Of a stretch of DNA of 34,509 nt, positions 1-6,956 are shown in pieces. The stretch is taken from the NCBI GenBank assembly GCA_022627515.1, contig JAKEGK010000075.1:1-34509 (forward strand), given 5' to 3'. Position numbers and translations under genes: made by a program. The notes beneath the pieces were generated by a model, which was given only the letters and a program-made list of their open reading frames with translations, was not told the origin of the DNA and did not search any database. Position 1 is the stretch's first letter; each line of letters starts with the position of its first letter. The stretch comes from Gammaproteobacteria bacterium. Its GTDB lineage: Bacteria; Pseudomonadota; Gammaproteobacteria; SZUA-152.

Positions 1-18
1 AGATAGCGACTTCATGGA

Positions 19-106
19 ATATAACAATGCCATCAACACGGACGGTGTAAAGCGGCGCTCCTTTGTCGCACCGCTTTACACCGCCGGTTATGGCGAACGT
101 TCGGCG
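19..106 (+). other. attC-like integron recombination site 1
   Basis: The sequence folds into a long imperfect hairpin. The left arm starting ATAACAATGCCATC pairs with the right arm ending TTATGGCGAACGTTCGGC, around a strong GGTGTAAAGCGG/CCGCTTTACACC stem. The right core GTTCGGC (99-105) resembles the GTTRRRY consensus, and the left ATATAAC resembles RYYYAAC. Unpaired bases in one arm are typical of attC sites. It would close a cassette whose gene lies left of the window. The cores are degenerate, so this is less certain than sites 2 and 3. Confidence 0.6.
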
Positions 107-130
107 TCTCCATAAACTAGGCCGCATACG

Positions 131-784
131 ATGATCGGATCAAGAACCCGCCATTCGCTTGCTCAGTTTCTCGCACTCCACGAAACAGACTTTGTCGTGG
201 TATTGGTGAGCAAACATGGCATACGCATTTCTGTTGAAAATGGAAGTGTGCTCTTTGACCTTAACAACTGCTTGCGCTCTGCAAGCGATGGGCACTTGCT
301 GGCTCTAATCGAGGAAATCGCCCGAACGAGTGGAGACCTTCGTTCTCGCGTGAATCCAAAGTACCGGCACGACGAGCGATTTTCCGATCTGTGCCGTTGC
401 CTTCAACTTGATGGGTATCTTCTGGAAGCCAAGACGCTCACACAGACTGATCCGTCCACCGGTGACGCACCACCGCTCGATGATGACCTTCTCAAAGAGC
501 TAAAGGCTACTGGCCTCCCGGTCGCAGAAGAGATTGCGGGGAAGATCAATGCCTCGTCAGAGTCATTTCGGTCATCACCGCCAAACTACAACGCGTGCCT
601 CAATGATGTCCGGGTGGCTCTCGAAACACTTGCTCGCGCTATCGCCGCTACGCAAGTAAAGCCTGATTCGCCGCCCTACGAAAATACGAAATGGGGTTCT
701 GTGCTCACGGGCATACCTTGGTTGATCGGTACCGGGCAGGGGATTTGCAAACCAAAGCGGAATTCAAGGCCGTCAGTGACCTGA
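131..784 (+). CDS. Hypothetical cassette protein with its 3' end replaced
   Basis: I do not recognise this protein. It starts about 30 bases after the inferred attC1 crossover, which is the usual place for a cassette gene. The first ~190 residues look like a soluble, mixed-composition domain. The reading frame then runs into sequence that, in another frame, encodes a RAYT-type transposase (from about base 707). The last ~25 residues are therefore probably not native, and the real C-terminus and the cassette's own attC are missing. No strong ribosome binding site is visible before the ATG. It is most likely a non-functional or altered remnant of a gene-cassette protein. No function can be assigned. 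Confidence 0.5.
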   Translation: MIGSRTRHSLAQFLALHETDFVVVLVSKHGIRISVENGSVLFDLNNCLRSASDGHLLALIEEIARTSGDLRSRVNPKYRHDERFSDLCRCLQLDGYLLEAKTLTQTDPSTGDAPPLDDDLLKELKATGLPVAEEIAGKINASSESFRSSPPNYNACLNDVRVALETLARAIAATQVKPDSPPYENTKWGSVLTGIPWLIGTGQGICKPKRNSRPSVT

Positions 785-1493
785 TAGAACTTTGGCACAG
801 CCGGTTGATGGACGTGAGTTGGTTTATGAGATGTTTAAACGAGTCTATTGCGCGGGAGGCGAATCAGGAAGACAACTGTAAAGGACACTTCTGGGAGGGC
901 CGTTTCAAAAGCCAGGCCCTGCTCGACGAGGCCGCGTTATTAACCTGCATGATGTATGTGGATCTTAATCCCATCCGAGCCGGTATTTGCGATACACCCG
1001 AACAATCGGATTTTACGTCCATTCAGGAGCGCTTGCGAACCTATGCCAATGCCAGCCAACGCGCAAAAACGCAACCCGATGAAACGCCGGCCAGCAAGCG
1101 CAAAACCGTAACACTACTCAACGTCAACAACAAAACAAACATTTCGCGCCCGCCGCATTACTGCCTTTTGGTGGCAACGAACATCACGACAACACCTGCG
1201 CCGCCATTCCGTTTTCGGCCCAGGATTACTTTGTCTTACTGGAATGGACGGGCCGGGCGATCCGCGATGACAAAAAAGGTGCGATACCATCCCATCTCGC
1301 GCCGATACTGCAACGGCTCAACATCAATGAAATGCAATGGCTCACGAACATCAACTACTTCGGTCACCGGTTTTATAAAGTCATCGGCACCGTAGATGCA
1401 ATCCGCCATTACAGCCATGCGTTAAAACAATCCTGGTGCCGGGGATTGTCGCAATGTTCAACGCTCTATCGAAACAAACCCCATCCGGCCTAA
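707..1493 (+). pseudogene. Truncated, frameshifted RAYT-type (Y1/IS200-like) transposase
   Basis: The frame-1 translation from about 707 gives [50 protein letters not shown] and [11 protein letters not shown]. These are hallmark blocks of REP-associated tyrosine transposases (TnpA_REP, Y1 superfamily), including the downstream [10 protein letters not shown] block. About the first 100 residues, which should carry the HUH metal-binding motif, are absent. Between roughly 1040 and 1140 the homologous frame shifts. The third forward frame then continues with [20 protein letters not shown] and IRHYSHALKQSWCRGL to a stop at 1493, the C-terminal extension typical of this subfamily. The gene is therefore 5'-truncated and frameshifted, and cannot encode an active enzyme. 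The 5' break coincides with the broken end of the upstream cassette ORF. Confidence 0.85.
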
Positions 1494-1770
1494 TCATTTA
1501 TCTCTCTGGTTTTTTACTCAGTAGTTAAAAATGCTCTGGATGACAGGGAAAACATTAAACCCATTCCGGTGCTTTTTTTGTCAGGCAAGTATCTGGTTTT
1601 TGGACCGATTTGATCATGACATTTCCTATGTTAAGCATCGCCGTAAATATCATGGAAATAGATCTATAATAAGCGGAAGTGGTGGATGTCCTTTTTTGTC
1701 TTTTTATCTTTTTCCGGTTTCTGACCTCTGCTGTAGTCGTTATAAATTCCTCTAGCCGTACCGCCTTCGC
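1494..1770. other. AT-rich spacer with no gene recognised
   Basis: This stretch lies between the transposase remnant and the toxin-antitoxin operator. Short ORFs (for example 1531-1755) have no recognisable content and low-complexity T-rich translations, so I treat them as chance. A TATAAA at about 1741-1746 could be a -10 element for the toxin-antitoxin genes, but no convincing -35 is paired with it. An attC would be expected before the toxin-antitoxin cassette and none is visible, so the cassette boundary has been lost. Confidence 0.4.
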
Positions 1771-1777
1771 TGTACTA

Positions 1778-1792
1778 ATATGTAATACATAT
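1778..1792. promoter_or_regulatory. Palindromic operator candidate for the toxin-antitoxin operon
   Basis: ATATGTA-A-TACATAT is a perfect 7-bp inverted repeat with a one-base centre, 21 bases before the antitoxin ATG. Ribbon-helix-helix antitoxins commonly bind short palindromes overlapping their own promoter, so this is the likely autoregulatory site. The palindrome is directly visible. Its role is inferred from position. Confidence 0.55.
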
Positions 1793-1813
1793 CACTACAC
1801 TGAGGTTGGTTTC

Positions 1814-2080
1814 ATGAGCATTACAAGTATTCGGATTGCTGACGATGTGGAAAAACCCCTGGAGGCCCTTTCCAAAAAGCTTGATAGAAGCAAAAACTAT
1901 CTTATAAATCAAGCTATTAAAGAGTTTCTTGCGAGGCAATCCCTGGAAGACTCAAGGTGGCAAGATACCCTCGAGGCACTTGAATCCATAAAAGCAGGTA
2001 AATCCATTGATGAAGAGGATGTGAATGCCTGGCTGAATAGCTGGGGCACCAATGATCGTAAAACGCCTCCTAAATCATGA
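1814..2080 (+). CDS. CopG/ParD-like ribbon-helix-helix antitoxin
   Basis: This 88-residue protein begins MSITSIRIADDVEKPLEALS and continues RSKNYLINQAIKEFLARQ. That is the beta-strand plus two-helix pattern of RHH DNA-binding antitoxins, in which the N-terminal strand contacts the operator. The acidic, flexible C-terminus (about residues 50-88) would wrap the toxin. The internal ATG at 1814 is preferred over the longer ORF from 1679, because the RHH fold starts exactly there and the palindromic operator lies just upstream. The stop overlaps the toxin start by ATGA, giving translational coupling. It should neutralise the downstream ParE-like toxin and repress its own operon. Toxin-antitoxin pairs are common in integron arrays, where they are thought to stabilise the cassettes. 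Confidence 0.85.
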   Translation: MSITSIRIADDVEKPLEALSKKLDRSKNYLINQAIKEFLARQSLEDSRWQDTLEALESIKAGKSIDEEDVNAWLNSWGTNDRKTPPKS

Positions 2081-2364
2081 AGGTAAGATACTCGCCGGAG
2101 TCTATCGATGATCTCCAAAGAGTGTTGGAATTTGTAGAGGTTAAGAACCCATTCGCAGCTCGTCGGATAGCGATAGACCTACAAGAGGGTGTCGATAAGC
2201 TAAAGCTATTTCCAAAAATTGGTCTACCCGTATTGAAAGCTTCCGACCCGGAGCAAATCCGCGATCTTTATATTGGCAACTATACAGTACGTTACCTCAT
2301 CGGTAATGATTTCATTTATATTTTAAGAATTTGGCACAACAAAGAGAATGAAAAGAATTTATAA
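2077..2364 (+). CDS. ParE/RelE-superfamily toxin
   Basis: This 95-residue basic protein begins MKVRYSPESIDDLQRVLEFV, contains AARRIAIDLQEGVDKLKLFP and ends with IRDLYIGNYTVRYLIGNDFIYILRIWHNKE. That order of N-terminal strand, two helices and C-terminal sheet is the ParE/RelE toxin fold. ParE members poison DNA gyrase and RelE members cleave mRNA on the ribosome. The VRYLI...ILRIWH ending is more ParE-like, but the target cannot be settled from sequence. The start overlaps the antitoxin stop by four bases. The stop is immediately followed by attC site 2, the compact arrangement expected for a gene cassette. Confidence 0.85.
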   Translation: MKVRYSPESIDDLQRVLEFVEVKNPFAARRIAIDLQEGVDKLKLFPKIGLPVLKASDPEQIRDLYIGNYTVRYLIGNDFIYILRIWHNKENEKNL

Positions 2365-2430
2365 CAAAGCGCCTCACACGGACAAATTACTCGCTGCGCT
2401 CGTTATTTGCCGGTGAGCGCAGCGTTAGCG
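2359..2430 (+). other. attC integron recombination site 2
   Basis: The left arm ATAACAAAGCGCCTCACACG pairs with the right arm GGTGAGCGCAGCGTTAGC. The two arms match apart from a few unpaired (extrahelical) bases, the signature of attC recognition by an integron integrase. The inner stem CAAAT/ATTTG closes a loop. The right core GTTAGCG (2424-2430) is close to GTTRRRY. The site overlaps the last codons of the toxin gene and ends the toxin-antitoxin cassette. Confidence 0.8.
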
Positions 2431-2471
2431 AACAGAACCCATAAACATACAGTCGACTGCAGGTCGAGCCT

Positions 2472-2738
2472 ATGAAAAAAAAGGCGATATCAGGTGGAGT
2501 CGTTCATGATCTTCCAGAAGACGTTGAGCAAAGGATCATGAAAGATAAATTGGTTCACGAAAACTGGGAGGACATTACTCCATTAGCGCGCAATGAGTGG
2601 ATTTGTTGGGTGGAAGACGCAAAAAAGGCGGACACAAGGAATAAGCGTATCGATAGGCTGTTGGAGGACCTTAAGAATGGAAAACGTCGGCCGTGTTGCT
2701 GGCCAGGTTGCGCGCATCGAGAAAAAAACACCAGATAA
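2472..2738 (+). CDS. Small YdeI/OmdA-like cassette protein
   Basis: This 88-residue protein contains the block ITPLARNEWICWVEDAKK, then TRNKRIDRLLEDLKNGKRRP. This matches the C-terminal helical region of the YdeI/OmpD-associated (OmdA, bacteriocin-protection) family, in which a TP...R..Y/W..W...AKK motif is followed by R..RI......L..GK. The tail CCWPGC is cysteine-rich and could bind a metal, but that is inference. It sits as a single gene between attC sites 2 and 3, so it is a complete one-gene cassette. It probably depends on an outside promoter, since none is obvious. The biochemical role of this family is poorly known. Confidence 0.7.
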   Translation: MKKKAISGGVVHDLPEDVEQRIMKDKLVHENWEDITPLARNEWICWVEDAKKADTRNKRIDRLLEDLKNGKRRPCCWPGCAHREKNTR

Positions 2739-2769
2739 AAAGTGTTCTATATAAGCTCACGAAATCAAT

Positions 2770-2896
2770 CGCTAACATAGCGTTGAAGTTCGCGCGCCGG
2801 ACCAGTGTGGCTACGCGGCTTTTGCCCATTCCGCTTCGCTCCATGTTCGCGCAAGAGCCGCTCCCCCACACTGGGCGCTTAACGCTGCGTTAGGCG
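2770..2896 (+). other. attC integron recombination site 3
   Basis: The left core GCTAACA (2771-2777) and right core GTTAGGC (2889-2895) fit the RYYYAAC/GTTRRRY consensus. The arms GCTAACATAGCGTTGAAG and CTTAACGCTGCGTTAGGC are complementary, and a further CCAGTGTGG/CCACACTGG stem closes the fold around a ~50-base variable loop. This is the clearest attC in the window. It ends the OmdA-like cassette and precedes the VOC cassette. Confidence 0.88.
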
Positions 2897-2922
2897 ACAA
2901 CCCGAAAAGAGGAGGCTTACCC

Positions 2923-3384
2923 ATGTCCAAAGTGACACCGTTTCTGATGTTCAATGTCCAACTCGAAGATGCAATGGCGTTTTACACCGCCACGTTCCCC
3001 GACTCCGAGTTTAAGCACGTTGCCCGCAATGGCAAGGACGGCCCGATAGGGTCTGCCGAATTCACCATTGGTGGTCAGTCCTTCATGGGCTATAACGGTG
3101 GCCCGTACTTCAATTTCTCTCAAGGTTTCTCGCTCTTCGTCGACTGCGAAGACCAGGAAGAGGTTGATGAGTTCTGGAACAAGCTTGTCAGCGCTGGTGC
3201 CACGCCGTTGCAATGCGGATGGATTACCGATCAGTTCGGCATTACTTGGCAAATCGTTCCGCGCCGTTTCATGGAACTCATCAGCGCCAACAACCCCAAG
3301 AAGGTACAGGCAGTAATGGAAGCTATGATGACGATGGTCAAACTCGACGTGTCAGTGCTTGAGAGAGCCTACAACGACGCATAG
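2923..3384 (+). CDS. PhnB-like VOC superfamily protein
   Basis: This 153-residue protein begins MSKVTPFLMFNVQLEDAMAF and continues with FYTATFPDSE, SAEFTIGGQSFMGYNGG, SLFVDCEDQEEVDEFWNKL and DQFGITWQIVP. This is the PhnB/3-dmu-9_3-mt subgroup of the vicinal oxygen chelate fold: beta-alpha-beta-beta-beta modules, the W/F-based DxFGxxWQI motif, and a C-terminal VQAVMEAMM helix. Members of this subgroup often lack a proven reaction. Some relatives confer drug or electrophile resistance, but nothing here identifies a substrate. An AGGAGG ribosome site precedes the ATG. The gene lies between attC3 and the broken attC4, so it is the next cassette. Confidence 0.85.
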   Translation: MSKVTPFLMFNVQLEDAMAFYTATFPDSEFKHVARNGKDGPIGSAEFTIGGQSFMGYNGGPYFNFSQGFSLFVDCEDQEEVDEFWNKLVSAGATPLQCGWITDQFGITWQIVPRRFMELISANNPKKVQAVMEAMMTMVKLDVSVLERAYNDA

Positions 3385-3442
3385 CAGACCATGCCGCCGA
3401 CTCTCTCGACTGATAGAAAGCAACTTTCGGCTCCGATTGATC

Positions 3443-3497
3443 GCCTAACGATCGGTTACAGCGGACGGCGCTACGCGCCGCCGCTGATGCTGAGCGT
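3443..3497 (+). other. attC site 4, truncated in its right core
   Basis: The left core GCCTAAC (3443-3449) is perfect. The arm AACGATCGGTTACAGCGG pairs with CCGCTGATGCTGAGCGT, and GGCGC/GCGCC closes the stem. The right core should continue GCGTTRGGC, but after GCGT the sequence changes to GTGTGCCGGGC, which looks like the start of a group II intron. The site is therefore interrupted inside the integrase core sequence. Confidence 0.7.
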
Positions 3498-3569
3498 GTG
3501 TGCCGGGCATGGCACAGTACTCGTCAGGTGCAAGTCCTGACACCAGGTGTTCGCAAAGCCGAAGGTTAG
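3498..3569 (+). mobile_element. 5' fragment of a group II intron
   Basis: The fragment starts GTGTGCCGGGCATGGCACAG, which has the GTGYG 5' end of bacterial group II introns and a GTGCC/GGCAC hairpin. It continues with GTCAGGTGCAAGTCCTGAC, a hairpin with the GTGCAAGTCC segment characteristic of domain I. GAAGGTTAGC follows, also like domain I. The match stops after about 70 bases, so no catalytic domain V or reverse transcriptase remains. Assignment rests on recognised primary motifs and stem pairing, not on a model search. Confidence 0.55.
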
Positions 3570-3829
3570 CAAGTAAGCCCAATGGAACGCTCTACATAGG
3601 TGTTACTTCGGATCTGGTGAAGCGTGTTTGGGAACACAAAAATGACCAAGTAGAAGGTTTCACAAAAAAATACCAAGTTCACAATTTGGTTTGGTATGAA
3701 CAACACGACGAGATGGCGTCAGCTATTCTTCGTGAAAAGCAAGTAAAAAAGTGGAATCGTCAATGGAAAATTGAACTAATAAATGAATTCAATCCAGGGT
3801 GGAAAGATTTATATCGAACGATTCTCTAA
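3570..3829 (+). pseudogene. GIY-YIG endonuclease lacking its GIY motif
   Basis: From 3570 the frame reads ASKPNGTLYIGVTSDLVKRV, then WEHKNDQVEGFTKKY, LVWYEQHDEMASAILREKQV and KKWNRQWKIELI. This is the standard ~90-residue YhbQ-like GIY-YIG family, normally starting MxYYVYILASK. The initial strand with the GIY-equivalent tyrosines is gone and has been replaced in frame by translated intron-like sequence (ORF start 3500). The YIG motif, the catalytic-region arginine (LVKRVWEH) and the E of REKQVKKW are still present. Loss of the first catalytic tyrosine should inactivate it. A REP-like palindrome follows the stop. Confidence 0.8.
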
Positions 3830-3837
3830 AACATGGA

Positions 3838-3855
3838 TTCCCGCCTTCGCGGGAA
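3838..3855. repeat. REP-like palindrome
   Basis: TTCCCGC-CTTC-GCGGGAA is a perfect 7-bp stem within ATGGATTCCCGCCTTCGCGG...GAATGACG, a dispersed extragenic palindrome found in many proteobacteria, often near GIY-YIG and RAYT genes. It lies 9 bases after the GIY-YIG stop and may also act as a weak terminator. Confidence 0.7.
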
Positions 3856-4216
3856 TGACGAGCGAAAGCCCGTTCCAGATTAAAAGCTGACACTAACAAT
3901 AATTTTATGAACTCCCGCTACCGCCGCAAAGCCGAAATTCGATCATCAAACATTTAATGACGGTTTGTGGCCGAGCCTGGCCATTTGCGATCTGACACTG
4001 CCTTACGGATTAGGTAAGAGTGATTTCAAGTGAGGGTGTGTAACTTGAGGGCCCCACGTCATGTTTCAAATTCAAGTAAATTTACAGGACGGTTACTTTT
4101 GTCAACACCTTTACAAACACAACGCTTTTACATTACAAGCAGATCTGCAACACACACTCCCTGACCTGAATCAGGGAATGCGGCGATGCGACCTGCGCTA
4201 TCTTCGGTTGGTTTTG
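3856..4216. other. Intergenic stretch with no gene, one small hairpin
   Basis: No supported gene is present. The 4061-4246 ORF has no recognisable features and overlaps a real gene. TCCCTGA (4158-4164) and TCAGGGA (4171-4177) form a 7-bp hairpin just beyond the end of the minus-strand lipoprotein gene. It could act as its terminator, although no T-run follows on the minus strand. Confidence 0.4.
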
Positions 4217-4738
4217 TTATTTCTTGGGTGGCGGAAAACTCTTTAAGATTTTTTCCACAGCTTCGGTGATGCGCTTCTGGCGTCTTTCAAAATCCGTGCT
4301 GCCCCGGTCCATTTCCGCGGAAACAGTGGCGCGGTAAATAATATCCTTTGCTTTGGCATCCACGAAATCCACGATCAGCGTGCCTTCTTCATACTGATAT
4401 ACTTCGATGCCGCCATACCAGCCGGGGTACCGGTATCCCCAGTTGGTGACATCCACCTTGCTTTGCACATCGCCATGGTATGCAATAAGAAAATCCGGAT
4501 TGTTATCGTCGACACTGTAGCCCCTGGCTGCGAGTTTTTCATCCATGATTTTCCGGAAGTGTTTATCGAACAACTCGTTGGCTTGTTCTATTTGCGGATT
4601 GGGAATCCAGCCATAAGTTTTCAGCGTTGAAAAATCATAAACGGGATCATAGTCGATATTGGTCCGCATGGAGGAGCAGGCTGCCAGCGTCACGGCAACC
4701 ATCGTTACTAACAGGACTAACAGGTTCTTTGCACTCAC
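4217..4738 (-). CDS. DUF4136 family lipoprotein (copy 1)
   Basis: This 173-residue protein starts at a GTG preceded by AAGGA. The N-terminus MSAKNLLVLLVTMVAVTLAAC is a lipoprotein signal with lipobox LAAC, so the mature protein would begin at Cys21 and be anchored in a membrane, probably the outer one. The mature part reads YDPVYDFSTLKTYGWIP, then FRKIMDEKLAARGYSV, DFLIAYHGDV, EEGTLIVDFVDAKAKDIIYR and ITEAVEKILKSFPP. This is the DUF4136 layout: a YDF/SxxxTY start, a helix, a D-L-V-x-Y-H strand, GTLxIDxxD and a C-terminal FPP. Function is unknown in the family. It is last in a minus-strand run with another DUF4136 gene and a coiled-coil lipoprotein. Confidence 0.85.
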   Translation of the reverse strand: MSAKNLLVLLVTMVAVTLAACSSMRTNIDYDPVYDFSTLKTYGWIPNPQIEQANELFDKHFRKIMDEKLAARGYSVDDNNPDFLIAYHGDVQSKVDVTNWGYRYPGWYGGIEVYQYEEGTLIVDFVDAKAKDIIYRATVSAEMDRGSTDFERRQKRITEAVEKILKSFPPPKK

Positions 4739-4841
4739 AATTCGATTCCTTTTGGTTGGCTGTCTGGAATATAGTCTGGTAACTTTTCCTTTTTATATCA
4801 TATTGCGATTTACTATTTTAGTATACCTGGACTGAAGGTTT

Positions 4842-4936
4842 GCGCTGTAAGAGCCTGTGCTGATCCTGCTCAATTTTTAGCAGTGCGGGTCCTTTTCCCG
4901 CGAACCGCATTTGTCCTTAAGGAATTTTTACAGCGC
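4842..4936. repeat. Structured intergenic inverted repeat
   Basis: GCGCTGTAA (4842-4850) and TTACAGCGC (4928-4936) form a 9-bp perfect outer stem. Inside lie CTGCT...AGCAG and CGGG...CCCG stems. The element fills the 204-base gap between two DUF4136 genes. It may be a repeat element or an mRNA processing/terminator structure, and no T-run supports simple termination. Confidence 0.4.
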
Positions 4937-4942
4937 CCGTTT

Positions 4943-5503
4943 CTAGCGTGGAAATTGCTTAAAAATTTGTTCCACGGCCTTTCTGATATTCTGCTCCCGT
5001 TTTTCCCGCTCGGTTTGTTCCCGCACCACCGTATCCGCGGCGCCGCGCCAGACAAACTGCTTGTTCTGTTTGTTCACCACGTCAATGACCAGGGTTCCTT
5101 TGTTGTAGGCGATTTTCCGGTGTGCCGGCATGGCGGCTGACGGGTAGGCGCTGTATTGATAGTAATTGCTGTAGTAGTTGTCAATGACGATGGTATCAAC
5201 CGTCATTTCGACGACCACATAGTAAGACACGATAACTTGCGCCTGTTCCGGATTTTCGGTTATGCCCTTACTGGTCAGCGTATCCCTGATGGCGCCTGTG
5301 ACTGTTTGACTTAGCCACTCTTCATCAACTTGCAGGTTTTCGATTTTATCCTGCTTGTTCTTTATAATTTCGAAACTCTGGATCTGGCTGAAATCATAAT
5401 TGGGGTTGGTTTTATGCGTTACCCTGAATTGCATGCAACCGGTTATTGCCGCAATTAACACGCATCCCGCAATTAATTTGAGAACACATTGAAAATTAAA
5501 CAT
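4943..5503 (-). CDS. DUF4136 family lipoprotein (copy 2)
   Basis: This 186-residue protein has the signal MFNFQCVLKLIAGCVLIAAI followed by TGC. The lipobox ITGC places the acylated cysteine at position 23. The mature portion has NPNYDFSQIQSFEIIK, IRDTLTSKGI, AQVIVSYYVVVE, NKGTLVIDVVNKQNKQFVWR and IRKAVEQIFKQFP, the full DUF4136 pattern. A tyrosine-rich insert (DNYYSNYYQYSAYP) lies before the GTLVID strand. It starts 35 bases after the coiled-coil lipoprotein gene on the same strand, so the two are probably co-transcribed. Like copies 1 and 3 it should be a membrane-anchored periplasmic protein of unknown role. Confidence 0.85.
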   Translation of the reverse strand: MFNFQCVLKLIAGCVLIAAITGCMQFRVTHKTNPNYDFSQIQSFEIIKNKQDKIENLQVDEEWLSQTVTGAIRDTLTSKGITENPEQAQVIVSYYVVVEMTVDTIVIDNYYSNYYQYSAYPSAAMPAHRKIAYNKGTLVIDVVNKQNKQFVWRGAADTVVREQTEREKREQNIRKAVEQIFKQFPR

Positions 5504-5538
5504 CTTGTTGTGGCCTTATATTGCAGTGTGGTTAGCGC

Positions 5539-6582
5539 TTAGAACAGTGTTTTTGTCCCAAGTTGAAATAGCTGGGCGGGAGCGTTTTCTATATCGAACC
5601 ATTCGGCGGGATTGCTTACACCGGACGCCATTTTCTGATGAGCCCTTGACCAGACAATAATGACAGCGCGTATCCGGTTTAATCCCTGCCTCATTTCCCT
5701 GTACAACTCATCCAGCTCGTTATGCGTGGCGCGATACAATTCCCAGTCCGGTTCGATTTCCTGCCAGATTTTATGGGTGATGTCCAGGCGTTTTACCAAA
5801 TGCTCGGTAATCGCGGTCAAATCCTCATCCGACGGATTGCCTTTGGGTAATAATGCCTTGTTGCGAATCACGTTGCTTTCACGCAGCTTCTGAAACGCGT
5901 CCGGATCGCCTTTATACGTATTATATAAGTAGCCAAGCGCTCTTAAGATGGCATATTTTTCCTGTTCCAGCGCATGCTGGTAGGCAATGACTTCCGCAAA
6001 ACGCTCGTCGATTTTGCGGTCGATTTTGGCTTCCAGCGCCTTTAGTGACAGTTCAATTTTATCCATGACTTTCTGGTAGGCGCGTCCTGAAGCATTCAGC
6101 AAGGGTTGCGCCTGCTGTAACGCTTCATAAAATTTTTCCTGGCTGCGGACTTTTTCCACGATATCATCGTAGTAGCCTGGATCAATTTCCAGTTTATCCT
6201 CGGCGGTTTTTTGCAGCTCTTTAAGAAAGTCCGCGTACTTTTGGACTTGTTCAGCTTCTGTTTTACTGGTTTCAGCAATGTCCACCAGGGTAATGGAGTA
6301 CTTAACAAGTCTCAGCAGCCGCACTTCCAGCTCCTTTTCAAGCGCGGTGAATTCCTGCTCCTCAGGCTCCGACGCGGTGATATATTCACGCACATAAACC
6401 GACTTGCCGGTAGGCAATCCAAATTCCGCGCCCGTCAATGTGGCAATCGTCTGATCCGCAAAAATTCCGATATTGGCCTGTTTGGTGCCGGTGAATTTGC
6501 CTTCGATGGAGGCGCAACCGGATGACAGGAATAGCAGGAAACAGATTTTTGCGGCTGTGATGTATTGGTTGATGCGGTCCAT
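5539..6582 (-). CDS. Helical lipoprotein of unknown function
   Basis: I do not recognise the family. The 347-residue protein starts MDRINQYITAAKICFLLFLS followed by SGC, a lipoprotein signal with lipobox SSGC (Cys23). The mature protein is almost entirely helical, with long charged heptad-like stretches (ALEKELEVRLLRLVKY, QVQKYADFLKELQKTAEDKL, LKALEAKIDRKIDERFAEV), implying coiled coils from about residue 75 to 215. Two shorter helical blocks follow, ending FQLGTKTLF. It is the first gene of a three-gene minus-strand lipoprotein run, divergent from the MipA-like barrel. A periplasmic scaffold or envelope-stress role is possible but only inferred from location. Confidence 0.7.
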   Translation of the reverse strand: MDRINQYITAAKICFLLFLSSGCASIEGKFTGTKQANIGIFADQTIATLTGAEFGLPTGKSVYVREYITASEPEEQEFTALEKELEVRLLRLVKYSITLVDIAETSKTEAEQVQKYADFLKELQKTAEDKLEIDPGYYDDIVEKVRSQEKFYEALQQAQPLLNASGRAYQKVMDKIELSLKALEAKIDRKIDERFAEVIAYQHALEQEKYAILRALGYLYNTYKGDPDAFQKLRESNVIRNKALLPKGNPSDEDLTAITEHLVKRLDITHKIWQEIEPDWELYRATHNELDELYREMRQGLNRIRAVIIVWSRAHQKMASGVSNPAEWFDIENAPAQLFQLGTKTLF

Positions 6583-6956
6583 GAATGTGGTCCGGTTGTG
6601 TGACTTATCCGTGATTGATGTGACTTCTAATTATTTTGCAATAAGTGATTATCCTGAATCTTAGACCTAATGCCAATGAAAGTAAAAATCGAAAATGAAA
6701 CTTGTACGATTTTGCATCAACGCCGGGTTTCAAACTGCAGTGTAAGTACATCCTGCATGGCACGCCACTCATTCCCAGTAAACAAAAAGTTATCCGGCGG
6801 TTTGCTGTGGCTGATGTAACATTCCGTTTAATATAGTGCTGATCTGGAGTTCACCAAGTGTCTTATTTGTCTTTGAGTGATTAGACTCATACGGCATTTT
6901 TTTATTTTTCATTACGCAATACCACGCCGGATCGCCCGGTTAAAACATTTAATTCA
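6583..6956. other. Divergent intergenic region
   Basis: No gene was found in these 374 bases. The region separates the minus-strand lipoprotein operon from the plus-strand barrel gene, so it must hold promoters for both. AT-rich segments around 6826-6840 (TTTAATATAGT) could be a -10 region for the plus strand. No paired -35 or operator can be defended. Confidence 0.35.

Noticed and set aside
1236-1418. Minus-strand ORF across the RAYT 3' half
   Set aside because: The plus-strand third-frame translation gives clear RAYT C-terminal homology, so the minus ORF is a shadow.
2452-2467. GTCGACTGCAGGTCGA resembles a cloning-vector polylinker (SalI/PstI sites)
   Set aside because: It is only 16 bases and the flanks are continuous cassette sequence, so chance or a natural palindrome is more likely than vector contamination.
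3500-3829. Complete 109-residue GIY-YIG gene as listed in the track
   Set aside because: The first ~24 residues translate intron-like sequence and the native GIY-containing start is missing, so it is treated as a pseudogene.
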